NCBI GenBank assembly: GCA_027886175.1
Contig: JAJNNQ010000002.1
Span: 8,242,001 to 8,306,000 of the forward strand
Direction of reading: 5' to 3'
Source: Phylloscopus collybita
Taxonomy: Eukaryota > Chordata > Aves > Passeriformes > Phylloscopidae
DNA: 64,000 nucleotides
In this document: piece by piece, positions 12,401 through 27,400 of the stretch
Numbering within the stretch: position 1 is the stretch's first letter
Layout of the letters: every line of letters starts with the position of its first letter
Position numbers and translations under genes: made by a program
Notes under the pieces: model-generated
What the model was told of the DNA's origin: nothing
The model's database searches: none
The model's input: the letters and a program-made list of their open reading frames with translations, nothing else

Positions 12401-15400
12401 CTCTTAGGCTGGTTGCTTGATTCCAGCCACCAGAATCTGCTCCTTTCAGAATTGAGTCAAGAATCCTCTGAAATATCAAGGTTTACATTTATATTCTTCA
12501 GAAAACCCTTTCAAATATTTCTTTCCTCAACAGCTTTAAACAAAAGGTTAAAAGAAACCCCAAACCCATAAAAACACAAAGCACCAACCCCAAAAAAGCA
12601 ACAAGCATACTTTAATTACTTGCATTTTGCAATGCCATAACTGATTTTCAGATCACTCAGATCCTTATTCGCATAGTCTACAAGTCAGGTCCCTTAAAAA
12701 CACTCAACACTAGATCACAAAAATTTTGAGACACCTAAAACTGAGAAGCTGGTTAGAATTTGCCATGTATACACAATCATGAACTACTATATTTCTAGTT
12801 TAGAGTACTTGTTGGAAGCACAAATCAAAAGGAAAATCTTTTTACAAGGAGAGAGGGGATCATGAACCTCATTTATTTGTTTTTGCAGGCCTTTAGTTCG
12901 ACTCAGGCAATAGATGATGTTAAACACTGATTTTACAAGCACTGTTTATGATAAGGAGAAAACTACCTTTGCATCACCGAGGATTTTCAAAAGCTTCTTC
13001 AGTTTGTTTTTAGGAACAGACAGGAGGCAACCACGATTGACAGGATGAGTCAATAAATACTCAATGTAATCAACTGCCAAGTCTGGCTTTGATTCATGTG
13101 TTACTTGGATACGTACTCGACGCTTCGATGTTTTAGTATTCTGAATAGGAGGGAAGCACAAAACCAGTACAACTCTGTTAGTATCTGACTCTAGAACTGA
13201 TTTCAAAGCAGAACGACATACAGCATTAAAAAGCCTTTTTGGCTTATATGCTATATTCCTGGCAGTTCCTATTGCCCCTGTCACATGCATCTGCACACCT
13301 TTGTTGGGGTGAGTGAGTCACACAGCCAGTCGCAGGCTAATTCCATAACGTGCCCCACTTGACCCCAGCGGCACAGGCAGTCGATCAGGATAGAATACTT
13401 GCTTTGGTCAGCTCCACTGTCAATATTTCTGAGTCTGGAAACCACACCACAGCTTAAAAGAAAACACACAAAGACACACGTTACCTTTACACCCGTAAGT
13501 GCAGAAAACAATTAATTTTCTAAATTAGTTTTTATAAAAATAATGCAATTATAATGTTTTTAAAAAAGTAATACAAACAAAGGATTCACCAACGACTTAG
13601 ACAGACTTGAACATCACACATTTTACTGACTTATCACAGTTTTTTTGGTGTCTTCATTAATTTTTCACAGTCTGATATATTAAACGCCCATTTGGATTAA
13701 TTAATACAGCCAACAAGAAATTTCTTGTAATTTTTATTTTAGATTTCCAAACAGTACCTGAATGTAGGAATAGCAGCAGGGGGCATAAAGGATGCCAGAA
13801 TAATCAATGGAGTCATGCACCGCTCGTCCTAGGATAAAAGAATTACACTGAGGTAAAGGTACACACATGCAAGCAAGACTAAAGAGAGTACAGCAAAAGT
13901 ATGATTACATTTTCTCAGATTAAAGATTTCCCTTTTTCACTCCAAATGGAGCTGAAAGAAGCTCAAAACAATATATGGCTTGCAATCTGAAATGTCTGAT
14001 TCCTGTTTCTGGAGGTCAATTGTTGTATCCTTCAGCTTTCTGACAAACTGCCATGAATAGTCATGGCTCCATTACGTTAATACTCATTGCAAAAGAAACA
14101 GCAACTCTACCTCTTTTCTTCCCAGTAGTGACTAAGGTTTAATTGCACAACCTTGACACCATGTAACTCCTCTCAAGTAATGAATATTGATTCACATCAC
14201 AAACTTATTAAAAAGACTCTAAAGAAAAGGGTTCTTATATAACAATGGTAATGTTTAATGCACTATTATTCATTATAATGTTATAATAGATGGTCTAGGC
14301 CACAACATAATGTCACTCAGGTTATATAGAAACCAATCCATGTTAAGAACTCTTCAAAAATGGTTTATCTCTATGTCCAAGCTTCATGGAAACAGCCAAA
14401 TGAAATTGGCTTACGTAGACATTCCAAGATCTAAAACCTTTTAAAGCTTGTATTTTTAAAAGAACTTCTAAAATATATTTGTAGCTTTTTCAGGAAAGAG
14501 ACAGGCTACTTCAGAATGTTTGTAGCCTTTTAGGAACTAAGCCTCTGATGACAGGTCCTTTTAGATCCAAGCTGCTTACTCACTATAAGAATATCAAAGT
14601 CAAAGAGGTTGCTTGCTAAAGCTGGATATCTTGTCTGTTCACCAGACCCTTTCAGAAAGGATGCTACATCCTCTACCAAAAAAGATTTGGAATGTCTTTG
14701 ATGACTTCCAAATGCTTTCAGGGTAGAGAGCACTTGCGTATCTGTGCTGCAGAATAATACGTAGCCATGAAAAACTGCCTTTCACTCCCTGATTATCTAA
14801 AGCAAAGTTCCAGTGCAACAGCCACCGTATTTCAGGATACTTCAGCATAAAAGCCATCAACTAAAAAAAAGATATCCAGTATGTAATCCTTCCAAATTCA
14901 CTCTGGGAGCAGCAGCCACTATTGCCCACTCTCAGGATGGCATCCTCCTCAAGAATAACACTGTAACAATTAAGGCAAATAGACTAACAATTGGAAAATG
15001 ACCGATTTTATCTAACTGTCTACATCCAACCAAAGCAATAAATAAATGCATCAACAGATCATTAGAGTCTTCAAATTAGCAGAAAACTCAGAATCACAGA
15101 ATGGTTTGGGTTGGAAGGGACCTCAGAGATCATCTTGCTCCAACCACCCTGCCCTGGGCAGGGACACCTTCCATTTAGCCAGGTTGTTCCAAGCCCCATC
15201 CAACCCGGCCTTGAACACTGTCTGGGATGGGGCATCCACAGCTTCTCTGGACAACCTTTGCCAGTGTCTCACCACCCTCACAAAAAAGAATTTCTTCCTA
15301 ATATTTAATCTAAACCTACTTTCTTTTAGTTTGAATCCATTCCCCCTGGTCCTGTCACTACACTCCCCTGTAAAAAGTCCCTCTCAGTCTTTCTTGCAAG

Positions 15401-18400
15401 CTCCCTTCAGGCACCAGAAGGCTGCAATTAGCTCACCCTAAAGCCTTCTCTTTTCCAGACTTAACAATCCCAATTCTTTTAGCCTTTCCATTTAGGAGAA
15501 GTGCTTCATCCCTCTCATCATCCTGGTGGCCATCCTTTGGACTCACTCCAGCAGGTCAGCAGGACACGTTTGGCTTTTTGGGCTGTGAGTGCCCTCTGCC
15601 AGATCATATTCAGTGAAAAAAGAGCCTCAGCTGCTTCAGCTGCAGCTGAATCATAAGAAGTGGTGCTGGTGGAAGAGTCTGGGGGACAGTGGGTAGAAAA
15701 ACATGTGGACTCTAATGTACACTGTAATTATTCTGCAATGGCACATTTGTATTTACTGTTTTCCAAAAGTTCTAAAACATTCAAAATAATAAAACCCTAG
15801 AAAAAACTTACAAGGAGAGCAGTTTATTGCTAAAGTATTTCTGAGCTGACTATTTAGAAAATGGTTTATCAGTCAGACACTGCAGCTGGAGAATAGTTTC
15901 TACTCATTTGTGGGATTCCAAGAAACTTGCTGCTGTTTATAGTTTATAGCAACAATGAAAAAGAATACTTAATGCCATAAAAATAGAGAAAAGACATAAA
16001 ACATGAAAGCATCTGAAGAAAATACTGAGAAAATACAGGAAAATCTGGGCTTTCTTTACCTGAAATACTTTAAAATATTCAGGAAGTACAGAAGCAAACT
16101 TCCTGATAGCATAATCTTTGGCATCCTCATTGTGATCTAGTGCTTTGTGGATACTTCTCCAGAGTATTACAGTGATCTCCAACAAACTTGCCATGCTGGA
16201 TACATCATTTACTGACAACACATTATCCAACACCTGAAATACAAACACTTTGATATTACCCATTATATTTTCAAACAGAAATTTAAATTAAAATAAGGCT
16301 TAAAAGACAGTGAAAATCCTTCTAGTCCCTTTACAAAGGCATTGTGGTTGCTGTAGAATAGGAACTCCACAACTCAGTCTTAATCTTTTTAACGTCACAT
16401 ACCTTAAAATGGTAATTTTAAAAATAATTTAACTGCAAAACCAAACCAATTTCTAATCAGCACTGGAATTAAGCAACTATTAATTTAAAATATGTTTCAT
16501 ATTTCTTCTATCTTTTTCTAGCTACTTGACCAAATTTCTGCTACTGCAGGACATGAAAATCCACTAACAGCAGTTCCCCCCCATTCTAATTCCAAAGATG
16601 CCCAAGGGCTTTCCTTTAGACTTTCTGTCATAGTCTGTCTCACATTAAGCACCACCGAACAGAAGTCACCAGAATTTAGCATAAAGTGGACTTTCTTACA
16701 GTGCTGTTCTCCCTTTGACTTCCATCTTGATCATCATCATCCTCCCCACTATCATGAAGACTCTCCTTCATTGCTTTCTGGATGCAAGCATTCAAGCAGC
16801 GCCGAATAGTGAGCATCAATTTAGCTACATTTAAGTATGAAAAAGAATAAATTAGACATTTGATATTTGCTAAGAATGTTGGTAACAAATGCTTCTAATT
16901 ACAATGCTAGAAAGTCAGTATGAAAAAGTAGGCAAAAGAAAAAAACGGAGATACTTCCTTGTAAGGGAAATGGAAAAAATGGGAACATGTTTTATATCCT
17001 CAAGTATGAGGAAGAAATGACAACGTTATCATCAGGCTCTGTAATTTTATTGTTAAAACAGTATACTACAAAAAACCCCAAACAGCCACCACCTTATCAA
17101 ATCAGAAACAGAGGAAGCTCCCACAACTCCTACATCTAATTTGGCATAGCTGTTAACCTAATGACCCACATTCAAGAACACACTTCCCCCTATGTCAGTG
17201 TTCATCCCTATGTCAATTCCCATTCTTTGGAAAAGATGTCACAGCCCAACCATTGCACTCCTGAATGAGGAACTCAGATCTAGAAAAAGTGGAAGGGTTA
17301 TGCCCACTCTGGTGGGAGTACAACAAACTGATTTCATACTTATGATTTCATAACCTGATGAAGACAATCAGTAGTGAGGCAATGGTTTGGGCATTTCACC
17401 CAAGTCACTCCATGCTGATCACCTCAGTTTTATCAGAACTCCTCTGAAACAAAATTTTCCCGATTTTACTTGGTTCAATAGGACTTTTCTAAAAAGCAGT
17501 GACATTCTGGGCAGTACATGTCCTCTTCACTGAAGCTTTCTGAAGGAGGACTTTTTAGATTTTCTCTGAGCAACTTGAAAATACTGATCCACAAATTCCC
17601 GATAACCACATTATCAGATGTAAACATTTTTTTCAGTTTCTATATAATCTTTTACGTGAAGATCTCAAGTCACTTAAGGCACCAGGGTACTTGCTACCCT
17701 GTTTCTACATGGGACATAGCTATCAACTGAGATAGTTTTAAGGTATGTGTGGAGAGAAAGGGGAACAGAAGGACCAGGTACCAACATGGGCTGTAGTGTA
17801 CAGTACAGCATCTAAGAGCAGAGATGAAAAGCTTTGATCTCCTCATTGCTGAAAAAGCTGATGACTCTGCCTGCTGTGCTTACTGCTGGTGTCAAGAATT
17901 TCAAAAACTATGAGCTAATATTATACTAACCTCCAAAAAAATCTAGCAACAATGTACCACTGTTCCAGAAATAAGAAGAAAAAAGCATTTACATGGATAT
18001 CAGTAATTCCAAAAGCTCACAACGTTTTGTACTTTACCTATATTGGTGGGGGCAGTAAATTCATAAGCATATTGATAGAACTTCCTGGCTGCTGCTGGAT
18101 TCATCTGGATCAGAGTGACACAGCGCTCACACCACACATCCTCGGGCTGCGTGGTGGGGAAGAAGGAGTTCAGCAGGAGGTTCACGATGCGCCGCGACAC
18201 CGGCCGAGAATCGGCCTCGAGGCGAGACAGGAGATGCTCCATGGGACAGATATTCCAGAACTTGGTGAAGTGAGAAAATGATATTTAAAGGAATTAAATA
18301 AAAATAGAGGAAAAAAGCATCACCTTTATTAAGTGATTTCCATGTCAATAGCCTAAACAAATATAAGGAACATTAACCTAGAAAATATGAGCGTTTTTTA

Positions 18401-21400
18401 TTTTTACACCAACGTGTACTGGAGGTCAAATTCTGCTGCAATAATGTTATTTTTGCTGTGCTGATGTTTTAAATCTCCTGGTATCTCTGACTCACTGATA
18501 AAATTGTGGTTCAAGCAATTCCAGCTCAATACACCTGTAATACTAATGCAATTCCATAGATACAGGGAAGAACTATTTACTCTACAAGGACATCACCATA
18601 AAATATAATTATTTGTCATTATGTGCCATGTTTCATATTCCCCTCACAGGACAAAGTAGGACCAAACTACTTACAAGTATTGTGTACAGCTTAAAAACCT
18701 GTATGGATCAACACTCTTTCCAAAACCATCCCAAACCCTACATTGAATGCATCCCATTCTTAGCAGAGCTCTAGTTTATTTGTCACACAGAAAGCAAAAG
18801 CTATGAATTTCAGAAAGGCTACAGAGCTGTTATGCCAGTGGTAACACTACATTTGTAATTTTTGTGAGAAGATTCTGAATTAATTATGCTGGACAATTTC
18901 AAATTAAAACAAAAAAAAAAACCAAAAAGAAAGTATTTTTCACTGCCAAAGAACCTATTTTACTCTTGAGTAGAAATATTTGAATCAGCTAATTACCCTG
19001 TGAATTCAAACTACAGATGTTCCTACTAGAACTATCAAAAAAAGTAAGTTTAAAGTGACCCCAACACTTAACAGAGACACACATTACAGTTTTTAAATCA
19101 ATAGGAAGTTATTAAAAAACATATGACACTTACTAGGATTTTTTTTCATTATGTAAACCCAATCTTTCCTTCCTCTAAAAAAATCCTTGACACTGAGATT
19201 TATCTTTTTTTTCTGTTTTTAATGGCAGCAAACTCAGAATAATTCACAAACCAAGTGACCTCAGCCACTCCTTGTATGGCTTCCCCTCTACAACCTTCAC
19301 CATTTTCACAGCCCTCCTCTGGATGCTTTCCAATAGTCTTATGTCTTTATTAGGCTTAGCAAGAGACAAAACCATTGCCAAATTAAAAAATAAAATTGAA
19401 ATTAAGAAACTATTAACATTGAAGAGCTCAAAGATGCTACAATGCCTGTGGCTGAAAAGTATCATCCTAAATAAGAGCCCACAGCAGAACACAAAATACC
19501 TTAAAAATCAGCATAAAAAAGACACCGAAAGCCCAAAGGATGTGCCCACAAAATAGAAGCAGACATTATAAAAATAGGAGAATCAAAGCAAAAAAGCTAC
19601 TGGGTTAAGGTGCTAGGCATTTAGAAGACTTGGGCAGCTGAGGGAAGTGTGGCTGTAACCCACTGCTCTTCCCTGCCCATCCACAGAGAGAATAAGGGCC
19701 CACAGAGCACTCAGGATACCACAAATATTAAGAGTATTACCAGTGCAAAGCAGGTTATTTCTTTCTTTGTTAGGAACACTGCAGCAGTCTCAAAATGCAC
19801 TTTCTTTTTCAAAACAGATGCCTTGATTTATCCTACCTTAGCAGCCTTGGTAGCCTTCACTTTGAGCAGCATTTCCACAAAAGCCACTCGCACTTTCTCA
19901 GAATTGTCATGAAGACTGTGCTTGGTTGCAGGCAAGAGCTGTTCCAGGAGTGGGTGACTTAGTTTGTTGTCCAAAATTATCGGTAGGCACTAAAATAAAA
20001 AAACCAAATCCAGAAAGAGTAGAGCTGAAAAAATCTATAGCTAAAAATTGTTGAAGAGGATCATGACACTTCTCATATTAAATAAAGCAGGGGCAGACAC
20101 TGTGCATGCTTATTTTTTCTTGCAATATTCTTTAGTAAAAACTGCTTTGATTACTTCAGATTTACAGTGAACTGTGTTCAATGAACTCACTTCAGCTGAA
20201 TCAGCTTAAGACCTACACTAAGACCATGGTCTTGCCCTCTACCTGAGGGCACACCAGCTCTCTAAAATATGCTGATTTCAAATTAAAAATGTATTTCTTT
20301 TTCCCAATTCATTTTTAAATCAGCACTTTCTGCTTATCCAGGATAGCTCCCCCATGAAGCAGTAGTGGAGTAAGTGAGGATTAACAGGACGACGGCTTCA
20401 GTTTAAGGCTGACAGACACAAAATCTTCAAGTGAAAATGCTGCTTCAGCAGTTCATTTTTCTGTCCAAGCCATCAGTTATTTCTCACATGCCAGAAAGAT
20501 GTAAATGAACTATTTCTAACATAGTGAGCAATGCATGGGAGGAGGCATCAGTAGACAAACTGTGGAATTATATCCACACACATAAAGTGGGATACAAAAT
20601 CCTAATTGTGCATGTCTTTGGATGCATTACAGCCAGTGATGTAAGATCATCCTGGAACCTGCCTACATATATTTTCAAGTCTAAGCATCATTTCTAATAG
20701 CTAAAAAAAAATTATTGGATCCAAACTGGAATTGAAAAAGAACCAGAAAGCCAATCAGTTACTATTTGAAAAGATATTTGTGTTTTCCAAACACGTGGCT
20801 TTTATGAAATGTGCAAAACCTCCATATATTAGGAATTCTATTGCCTAAGACATTTTGAAGAACAAGTGATTTCCTTGATTTAAAGTGGCCCATACTAGAA
20901 ACCTGTACATCAAGTAAAATAGAAAAATGACAACCGTGATAAAAAACATTTACTTTAAAAACAGAGCATCGAACGTCAGCAGATGCTACATCACATGCCA
21001 GCTCTCCAGTTATCTTTTTTAAAAGATCAGCAAGAATTGTTGGAGGAATCATCTCCCAGTACTTGGATGTGATCTGAGTAACTCCAAGTATCCCTGTAGA
21101 GCGGACAGCTGGATGAGGATCTTCTAAGAGACTCTAAAACAAACAGAAGAATAATACTGTGAGCATATGGATTATTGTGACTCTACTGCTGTTTGACCTG
21201 AGCCTATCATAAACAAAATGCATTCCATTACCTTTTAATCATTATGAAAACTGTCATACAATAAAGGAACTGTACTATCAATAGTCCCTCAAGGCATTTA
21301 ATTATGCAGAAAACAAGAAAATTTAAAACCGAAGCAAAACAGAGATAACTATTGGCCAACTTTTTTCATTGGACTTTTGATTTTTTTTTTTTTAAATAAA

Positions 21401-24400
21401 TCAAGTCTTGCATTTGTGACTTAACTAAGAATATTTGGACTTCTATTTATAAGAGTCTGCACTGGTCACTGTTCCTACAGAACAACATAAAAACTTTGAA
21501 ATGCATTCAGTTATCTGATGTTTACTCAGGAATCCCCAAGCATTTTCTTAATGAAAATACTATGTCCATTCTCACCCATCTGGACTGGTAAGAGATTTTT
21601 AGGTCTCCACTTTATCTAATTTCAGAAGTATTTAGTTATACAGTAATGAACTTCCATTGAGTGCTTCCATAGTAACAGTGAAGCTCTCCCCCCCCAATCC
21701 TAGGTTAAGTAGGGATCCAGAATCATTACTCATGCATTTAATCTTTCAAAGGCATCTCTCATTCATAGATTAATGAATAAAAAGCCAAAATATTTCCTTT
21801 CTAGGGTTTAAAGTGGTGCACAGCATTTGCAGAAAACATACAATAGAAATTTAAAATATTCGTTGACTTTTGTATTTTCTGTGCCACAGACCTCTATTTC
21901 CCTACAATTATCCAGAAATTCCATAAATTTTGATTGCATCAACAATTTTTTTTGAGATAGCTAAGTTTCAATTTAACATTTTAGTTTCATTAAAACTTAC
22001 AAAAAGTACTTCAAACTGTTTCTGAATTTCACTGTCCATCTCTTCAGAAGTAAAACTGGGATCACGAAGAGGAAAAACATCAACAAACAAAAATGCTGCA
22101 TTTGCTCGAACTTCTGAGTTTCTGGCCTGTAACAATGAAGAAAAAAATAAAAAGATTTTTTTTCCATCCTTTTTTCCATTATATCCAAAGGTGTATCCTG
22201 TTAAATAGTGTCCCCCAAACATTTTAACAAGTGTTTTTCATTAAGCAGATGGAAGAAATGAATTTATAAATGGATGGAAGAACTTAAAGTCACATATGAG
22301 TTTTAATATTTTATCTTTCATATCTGCCCATTCAGTAAAACTTGAGTTATTGTTACAATCAGCTCTCAAAGCCTATCAGCTTCAATGACCCTGAGGAATC
22401 ACAGTCAGAGCCCTTCTGCTTTCTGTAATGCTGAATAAATTAAAAGCAGTTGGGATTTCTCTTGGTGGCTGTAAAGCTCCTCTTCAGGACAGAAGACTCT
22501 TGAATTCAATCAGATTGGATTAATTAACTTGCTTGTCAAGAGACAGGTGATTTTATTGAAAAGCTCAAGTCTTATTTCTTCAAGAAAACAGTATTTAGTA
22601 ACTACGTACCAGAAAGCTTGGAGAGTAACTTATCCAGCAAAAACATTCAGTTCTGCATCTCTGCAGAACATAACAACATAACATAACATATACCAAAACA
22701 TATAACAATAAGTATTAGGATGGTGTTCTGAGCCACAGGCAGCTCATCAAAAATCTATGGGAAGCCTTACAACATTTTACCATATTTAACAATTTTCAGT
22801 GTACTCCACCATATATTTTACTGGTTGTAGAGCCACAAATGCAAAAAATGAAGAAGAAAAAGGTGCATATTTAAACATTCAGTGAAAGATAATTGATCCT
22901 GTGGACCCTTAAAGGACAGAAAAAAAAGAGAGCAGACAACGAAACCATAAAGAAATTCAAGGCATCTCAAGGAGAAAGCTGAAATCTAATCACCAAATTG
23001 TATTATATTTATCAAAAATAGCAGTGCAGTGATTAAGAGCCTCTGCTGACTTTGCTTGGAAAGAAGAGAGAAGGATGAATTTTGTCCAGATTTTGGGTCC
23101 AATTAAAAAAATAAAATCTCTCAATATAACAAGCAAAGTAGGCCTAATTTTAACAGCAAGATGAAACAGTTCAGGGAGATTCTTGACTATTCTAATCATC
23201 CAATTTTCTTCTTCCCTTGTCATAAAGCACATTGAGATCAAAGGCAGGGAAAAGAAGCATGGCAATAACCATGTAATATTTAGACTTAAATAAACTAATG
23301 ACAAATAAAACCAGAAAAACACAATAGAAAGAAGTAACAATTATTTCATTTACAATCTGTTTCAGATTTCTTTTCTTGACTAATCCTGATATGGTGGAGT
23401 AGAACAATAACATTTCAAATTCTTCAAATCAACAAAATTACTAGGAATTCTAAATGGAATACTACAAAAGCAAATAAAGCACATACATGCATTCTTTAGT
23501 TAGTGACTCGTGTTTTCCTTTATTTATTATGAAAAATGCAAACAGTTTAAAGGTGAAAAGATCATAATTCTTAATTCCATCCTAAAAAGTTGTACAAAAT
23601 CCTTTAACTCTGAGCTTGTCTATATTTAAGAATTAACACATAACAAGATAATATGTGAATTCAGGGTGAAATAGCTCTTCTGCACTAAGATTGCATGTGA
23701 AAATTAATTCAAATGTGTTTTTGTGCAATAACCTAGACCTTGTCTACCACAGCTATTCCAGAAAGCTGATTTCCATAAACTTTTAAATTGCATTACACTG
23801 AATTCCATCAAGCTCACTTTTAATTCTGAACTGAGCACCCACAGTTCAAATTCCTGCCTTTAATTAACTGGAATTTATCCCAAATGTATTTGCATATTCA
23901 GGCTCAATACAATGTCTTCACTGAGGTAGAACCTAAGACTTTAAATTCATGGCCTGTTTTAATCCACACTTTTTCCATGCCAGAGCCAGCAGTTACTTAA
24001 ATGACTAATATTTCTTTACCATTATCCTTGTACTATCCTGAGGAACTTTTACAACCTTTTGAAACAATATTTTAATTTTTTCTTCAGTTAATTTTCATAG
24101 CTTCCTTTTAAATTTAATCTGGTCTTACAGGTTCTGAAATTCATTTCCAATTATTTAAAACACTGCTTCCCCATGACATGTTAGTTTAAATGCATACTAT
24201 GTTAAAAAAATTTAAAAAGACAACCAAACACTTAAAAGGAGTCACTTCCTTCAACAGCTTGAATTCCTGGAGGAGTGGTTCTTGACTTTTTCAGCTTGAT
24301 AAGAAATAGCTTAATCACTACTTACCTCGCACTAAATATCCATATGTTTTATATTCATGTATCTTATACTAACAATCAATCACTGCATATCTCTTTTATG

Positions 24401-27400
24401 CTTGCATGACACTTGCTTTTCATAATAAGAACATGAAAAAATGAAGAAGTTACATATGGGCTTATATTATAAAAACTTAAAAGTTGCATAAAAGGCTTAT
24501 AAAAGATGTGCTGGTAAAAGCCCCAACAGAAGCTCGTGCAATCCAAGTACATGCAAAACAAGCAGTTGAAGAAAAAACAGAGAACTGCATTGCAAATGTG
24601 CATTCTCAGTTCAAAGATTTCAGAGATGAAATCAAGTAGTTTCAGCATCAACAGTTCTGGAATTCACTGTATTATTACAACTCTAGTATTTTTGCTTTCT
24701 GCAAGAAGGAGGAGTAAACAGACCTTGTGCGTCCTTTCTGTTTCATAATCAGTGTTCTAGAAAAGAATTTTTTCTTCACTATATTAAATGAGGGATTTAG
24801 CTAAAATAGGAGCATCAAACTGGTTATCTAAAATTAAACTGACATTTCAAGCTTTGGAGTAGAATCCATAACAGTAAGAACAGTTATTAGCTTCCCTTCT
24901 TAGTTCTGGTACCTTAAACTCCTGGTGATTCTGAGTCACAGCAACAATACAAAATGCCAAATACTTCATGCAGTACTACATGGTTTGTTCTAGCAATGGA
25001 ACCATTAGTGATGTGAAAATTATGAATAGCAGCTGTTAAAAATTTCAACCACTTCTGGAATCAGGAATTCTCCTGCTGTCTTGCTGCAAATCCATCATTA
25101 ACCCTTTCTGCCCACATGACACACCTTCTGTTACATTTCTCCAAATAAATGGATGCAGATTTCATTAGGTTTGACAGAATCTTCCTCCAAAAAGCAGTCT
25201 AGTCTCACATTTGAGTCCCGGGCTTTGGAAAGTGACTACAGCCCTCCACTGACAGGCAGCAACTCCCTTAAGAATGGAACAGTGTATTTTGTTAACTTAC
25301 CAAAAATCAGTTAAAACCCCTATTCTTTTTAGAGACAGAAATGTAGAAATTAAAGGAAGCCATGCTTTGTAGCTATCATTCTCTGGCACGAGGACATAAA
25401 TGGTTCATCCAGAAGGTTCCTTGTTCATATCAATTCTAAAAGGATGGGATCCAACCTTTAATGTAAGACCAAACAAGACACTGGGCTAGCAATGACTCTG
25501 TTCATATTCCCACCTCTACCACAGGGCTCTGTTGAAACCAAACAGCTCTCAACTCCTTCCTGTAACTCCTTTTAATTCATAAAAGCCATTCTAAACAACT
25601 TTTGAAGTTCATAGTAAATACTTTCAACTCTGAGAATTTCAAATACCTTTCTCATGTCTAGAGAAGATGCTTATAACCAATAGGTAAATGAAATTCTCAG
25701 TGTTTACCAGAAATTAACTTGGCTGTATGTGTACAATCTCAGAAACAGGGATTTCATAACTTCAGACAAAATAAAAGCTGTCACCAAAGAAGGAAGCTTG
25801 GCTCCTCTTAATCACAAAGTGTAACAAAGTAGACAAACTGCAGTGGGTCCCCTTTAGCCCACGCATGCAATCCACAGAAGGATATACATAAAAGAACTAC
25901 AATTAAGAAATTTCATTCTGAGTGCACATCCATACTATGAATGTCTGTCCATACAATCCAACTAGAATTAAAGGCTGGTAATTAATTAACAGATGAGACT
26001 AAACCATCCTCTGAACATTTCTGGCTTTTATCAAGAAAACACTGATAATTCCCTAGAGATCTTAGAAAAGATAGTACAAGATTACACAGAATTTTCAGAC
26101 TGAGAAGATAAGAATACCAACTGCAATCCTCAAAAGCACTCTAAGTACCTGTAAATAAAAGTGAATTTTACAAGTGAATTGTATTAGCAAATCATAATAT
26201 TATTGTGCATGCTATGCTGAATTACAACTTGCAAAGTTACTCAGCTGCATCTGTGATGTTAAACACTCATTATGGTTTTCGTGGCCATTTCATTTTAAAA
26301 GCAAATAATAAAAACGGAAGATGTGGAAGGGACCCAAAATTTCATAGCTGGGGAAAGACAGCTGTTATTTTCTGCAAAGGATAATTACCTTCAGTGCTCT
26401 CCAGAGGATAGGCTGATACAATCTATAAAGCATTTCTTCAACTCCTTGACGAACTTTACTTTGTTTATGAAAATAACTCAGCATCTAAGAAAAAAACAAA
26501 TAAAACAGGCCCCAAAGCCATTTTAACATTCTACAGTCAGGAATTGGTAAGGCGTTGTCCTATTTCATAATTATGTAAAACCAGAGTTTTCCTAGTATGG
26601 AAATGATAAAACTAAACACATTAATTGACACTATATCTTATTAGGAAGTCTCAAAAATAGTAAAATTAAAACAATCTAATAAATATAATTTTATAAACTT
26701 ACAGAATCAGTAAGTTTATATAAAGATTTACAACTAAGAAAAAAAACATGACTAGAGAATTTCACAGCAACATCTCATTTTTGTTACTGAAAAAATATTT
26801 TTTAAGTGGCAGAAATACTTTGAAACCATGGAATTATGAGCTACAGATAAATAAGCCTTTTCTCTGATAAGAACAGAGGAACTTATCTGGTAAGTGGAGT
26901 TATCCAAATACACATGTACAAACCTAATACATTTTTTATGCATTGATGAAAAGCAAGTATCGGCACTCCTCGGAACTCAAAACTGTGCTTCATTAGCTAA
27001 AAATCCTGTTATTTTTGTATCTGAATTATGAAGAAAAGAAAGAGAAAGTGGAACAGAAAATGAGAAAGGACATCATGTAACTTGATATGAAAAATTCCTC
27101 CACTTGAAACACAGAGCAGTTTGAGCTGTGTTCTAAGGTTGGTAATTAATCAGAAAGGGAGACAAGATCATCCTCTGAACATTTCTGGCCTTGATCAATA
27201 CAGCACTGATAATTCCCTGAAGATCTTGGGAAACAGAATACATGAAATTTGAAAAGAAGCTGACCCTCTAGTGGTCAGTTCAAATTTATTCCAAGACCTT
27301 CTCCACTTGCAGCCCAAAGACATATTTATTCACTGCTCTCTTTTAAGATCATAAACTTTGGAGTCGGAAAAACATGAAATGCCCTGTTCCATCGATCAGG

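Noticed and set aside
15046..15441. 131-codon plus ORF
   Set aside because: Reverse strand of a CR1 3' end; the open frame is incidental.
23000..23400. Hydrophobic minus-strand ORFs in NCAPG2 intron 10
   Set aside because: AT-rich chance frames, rich in Phe/Leu/Ile, with no motif.
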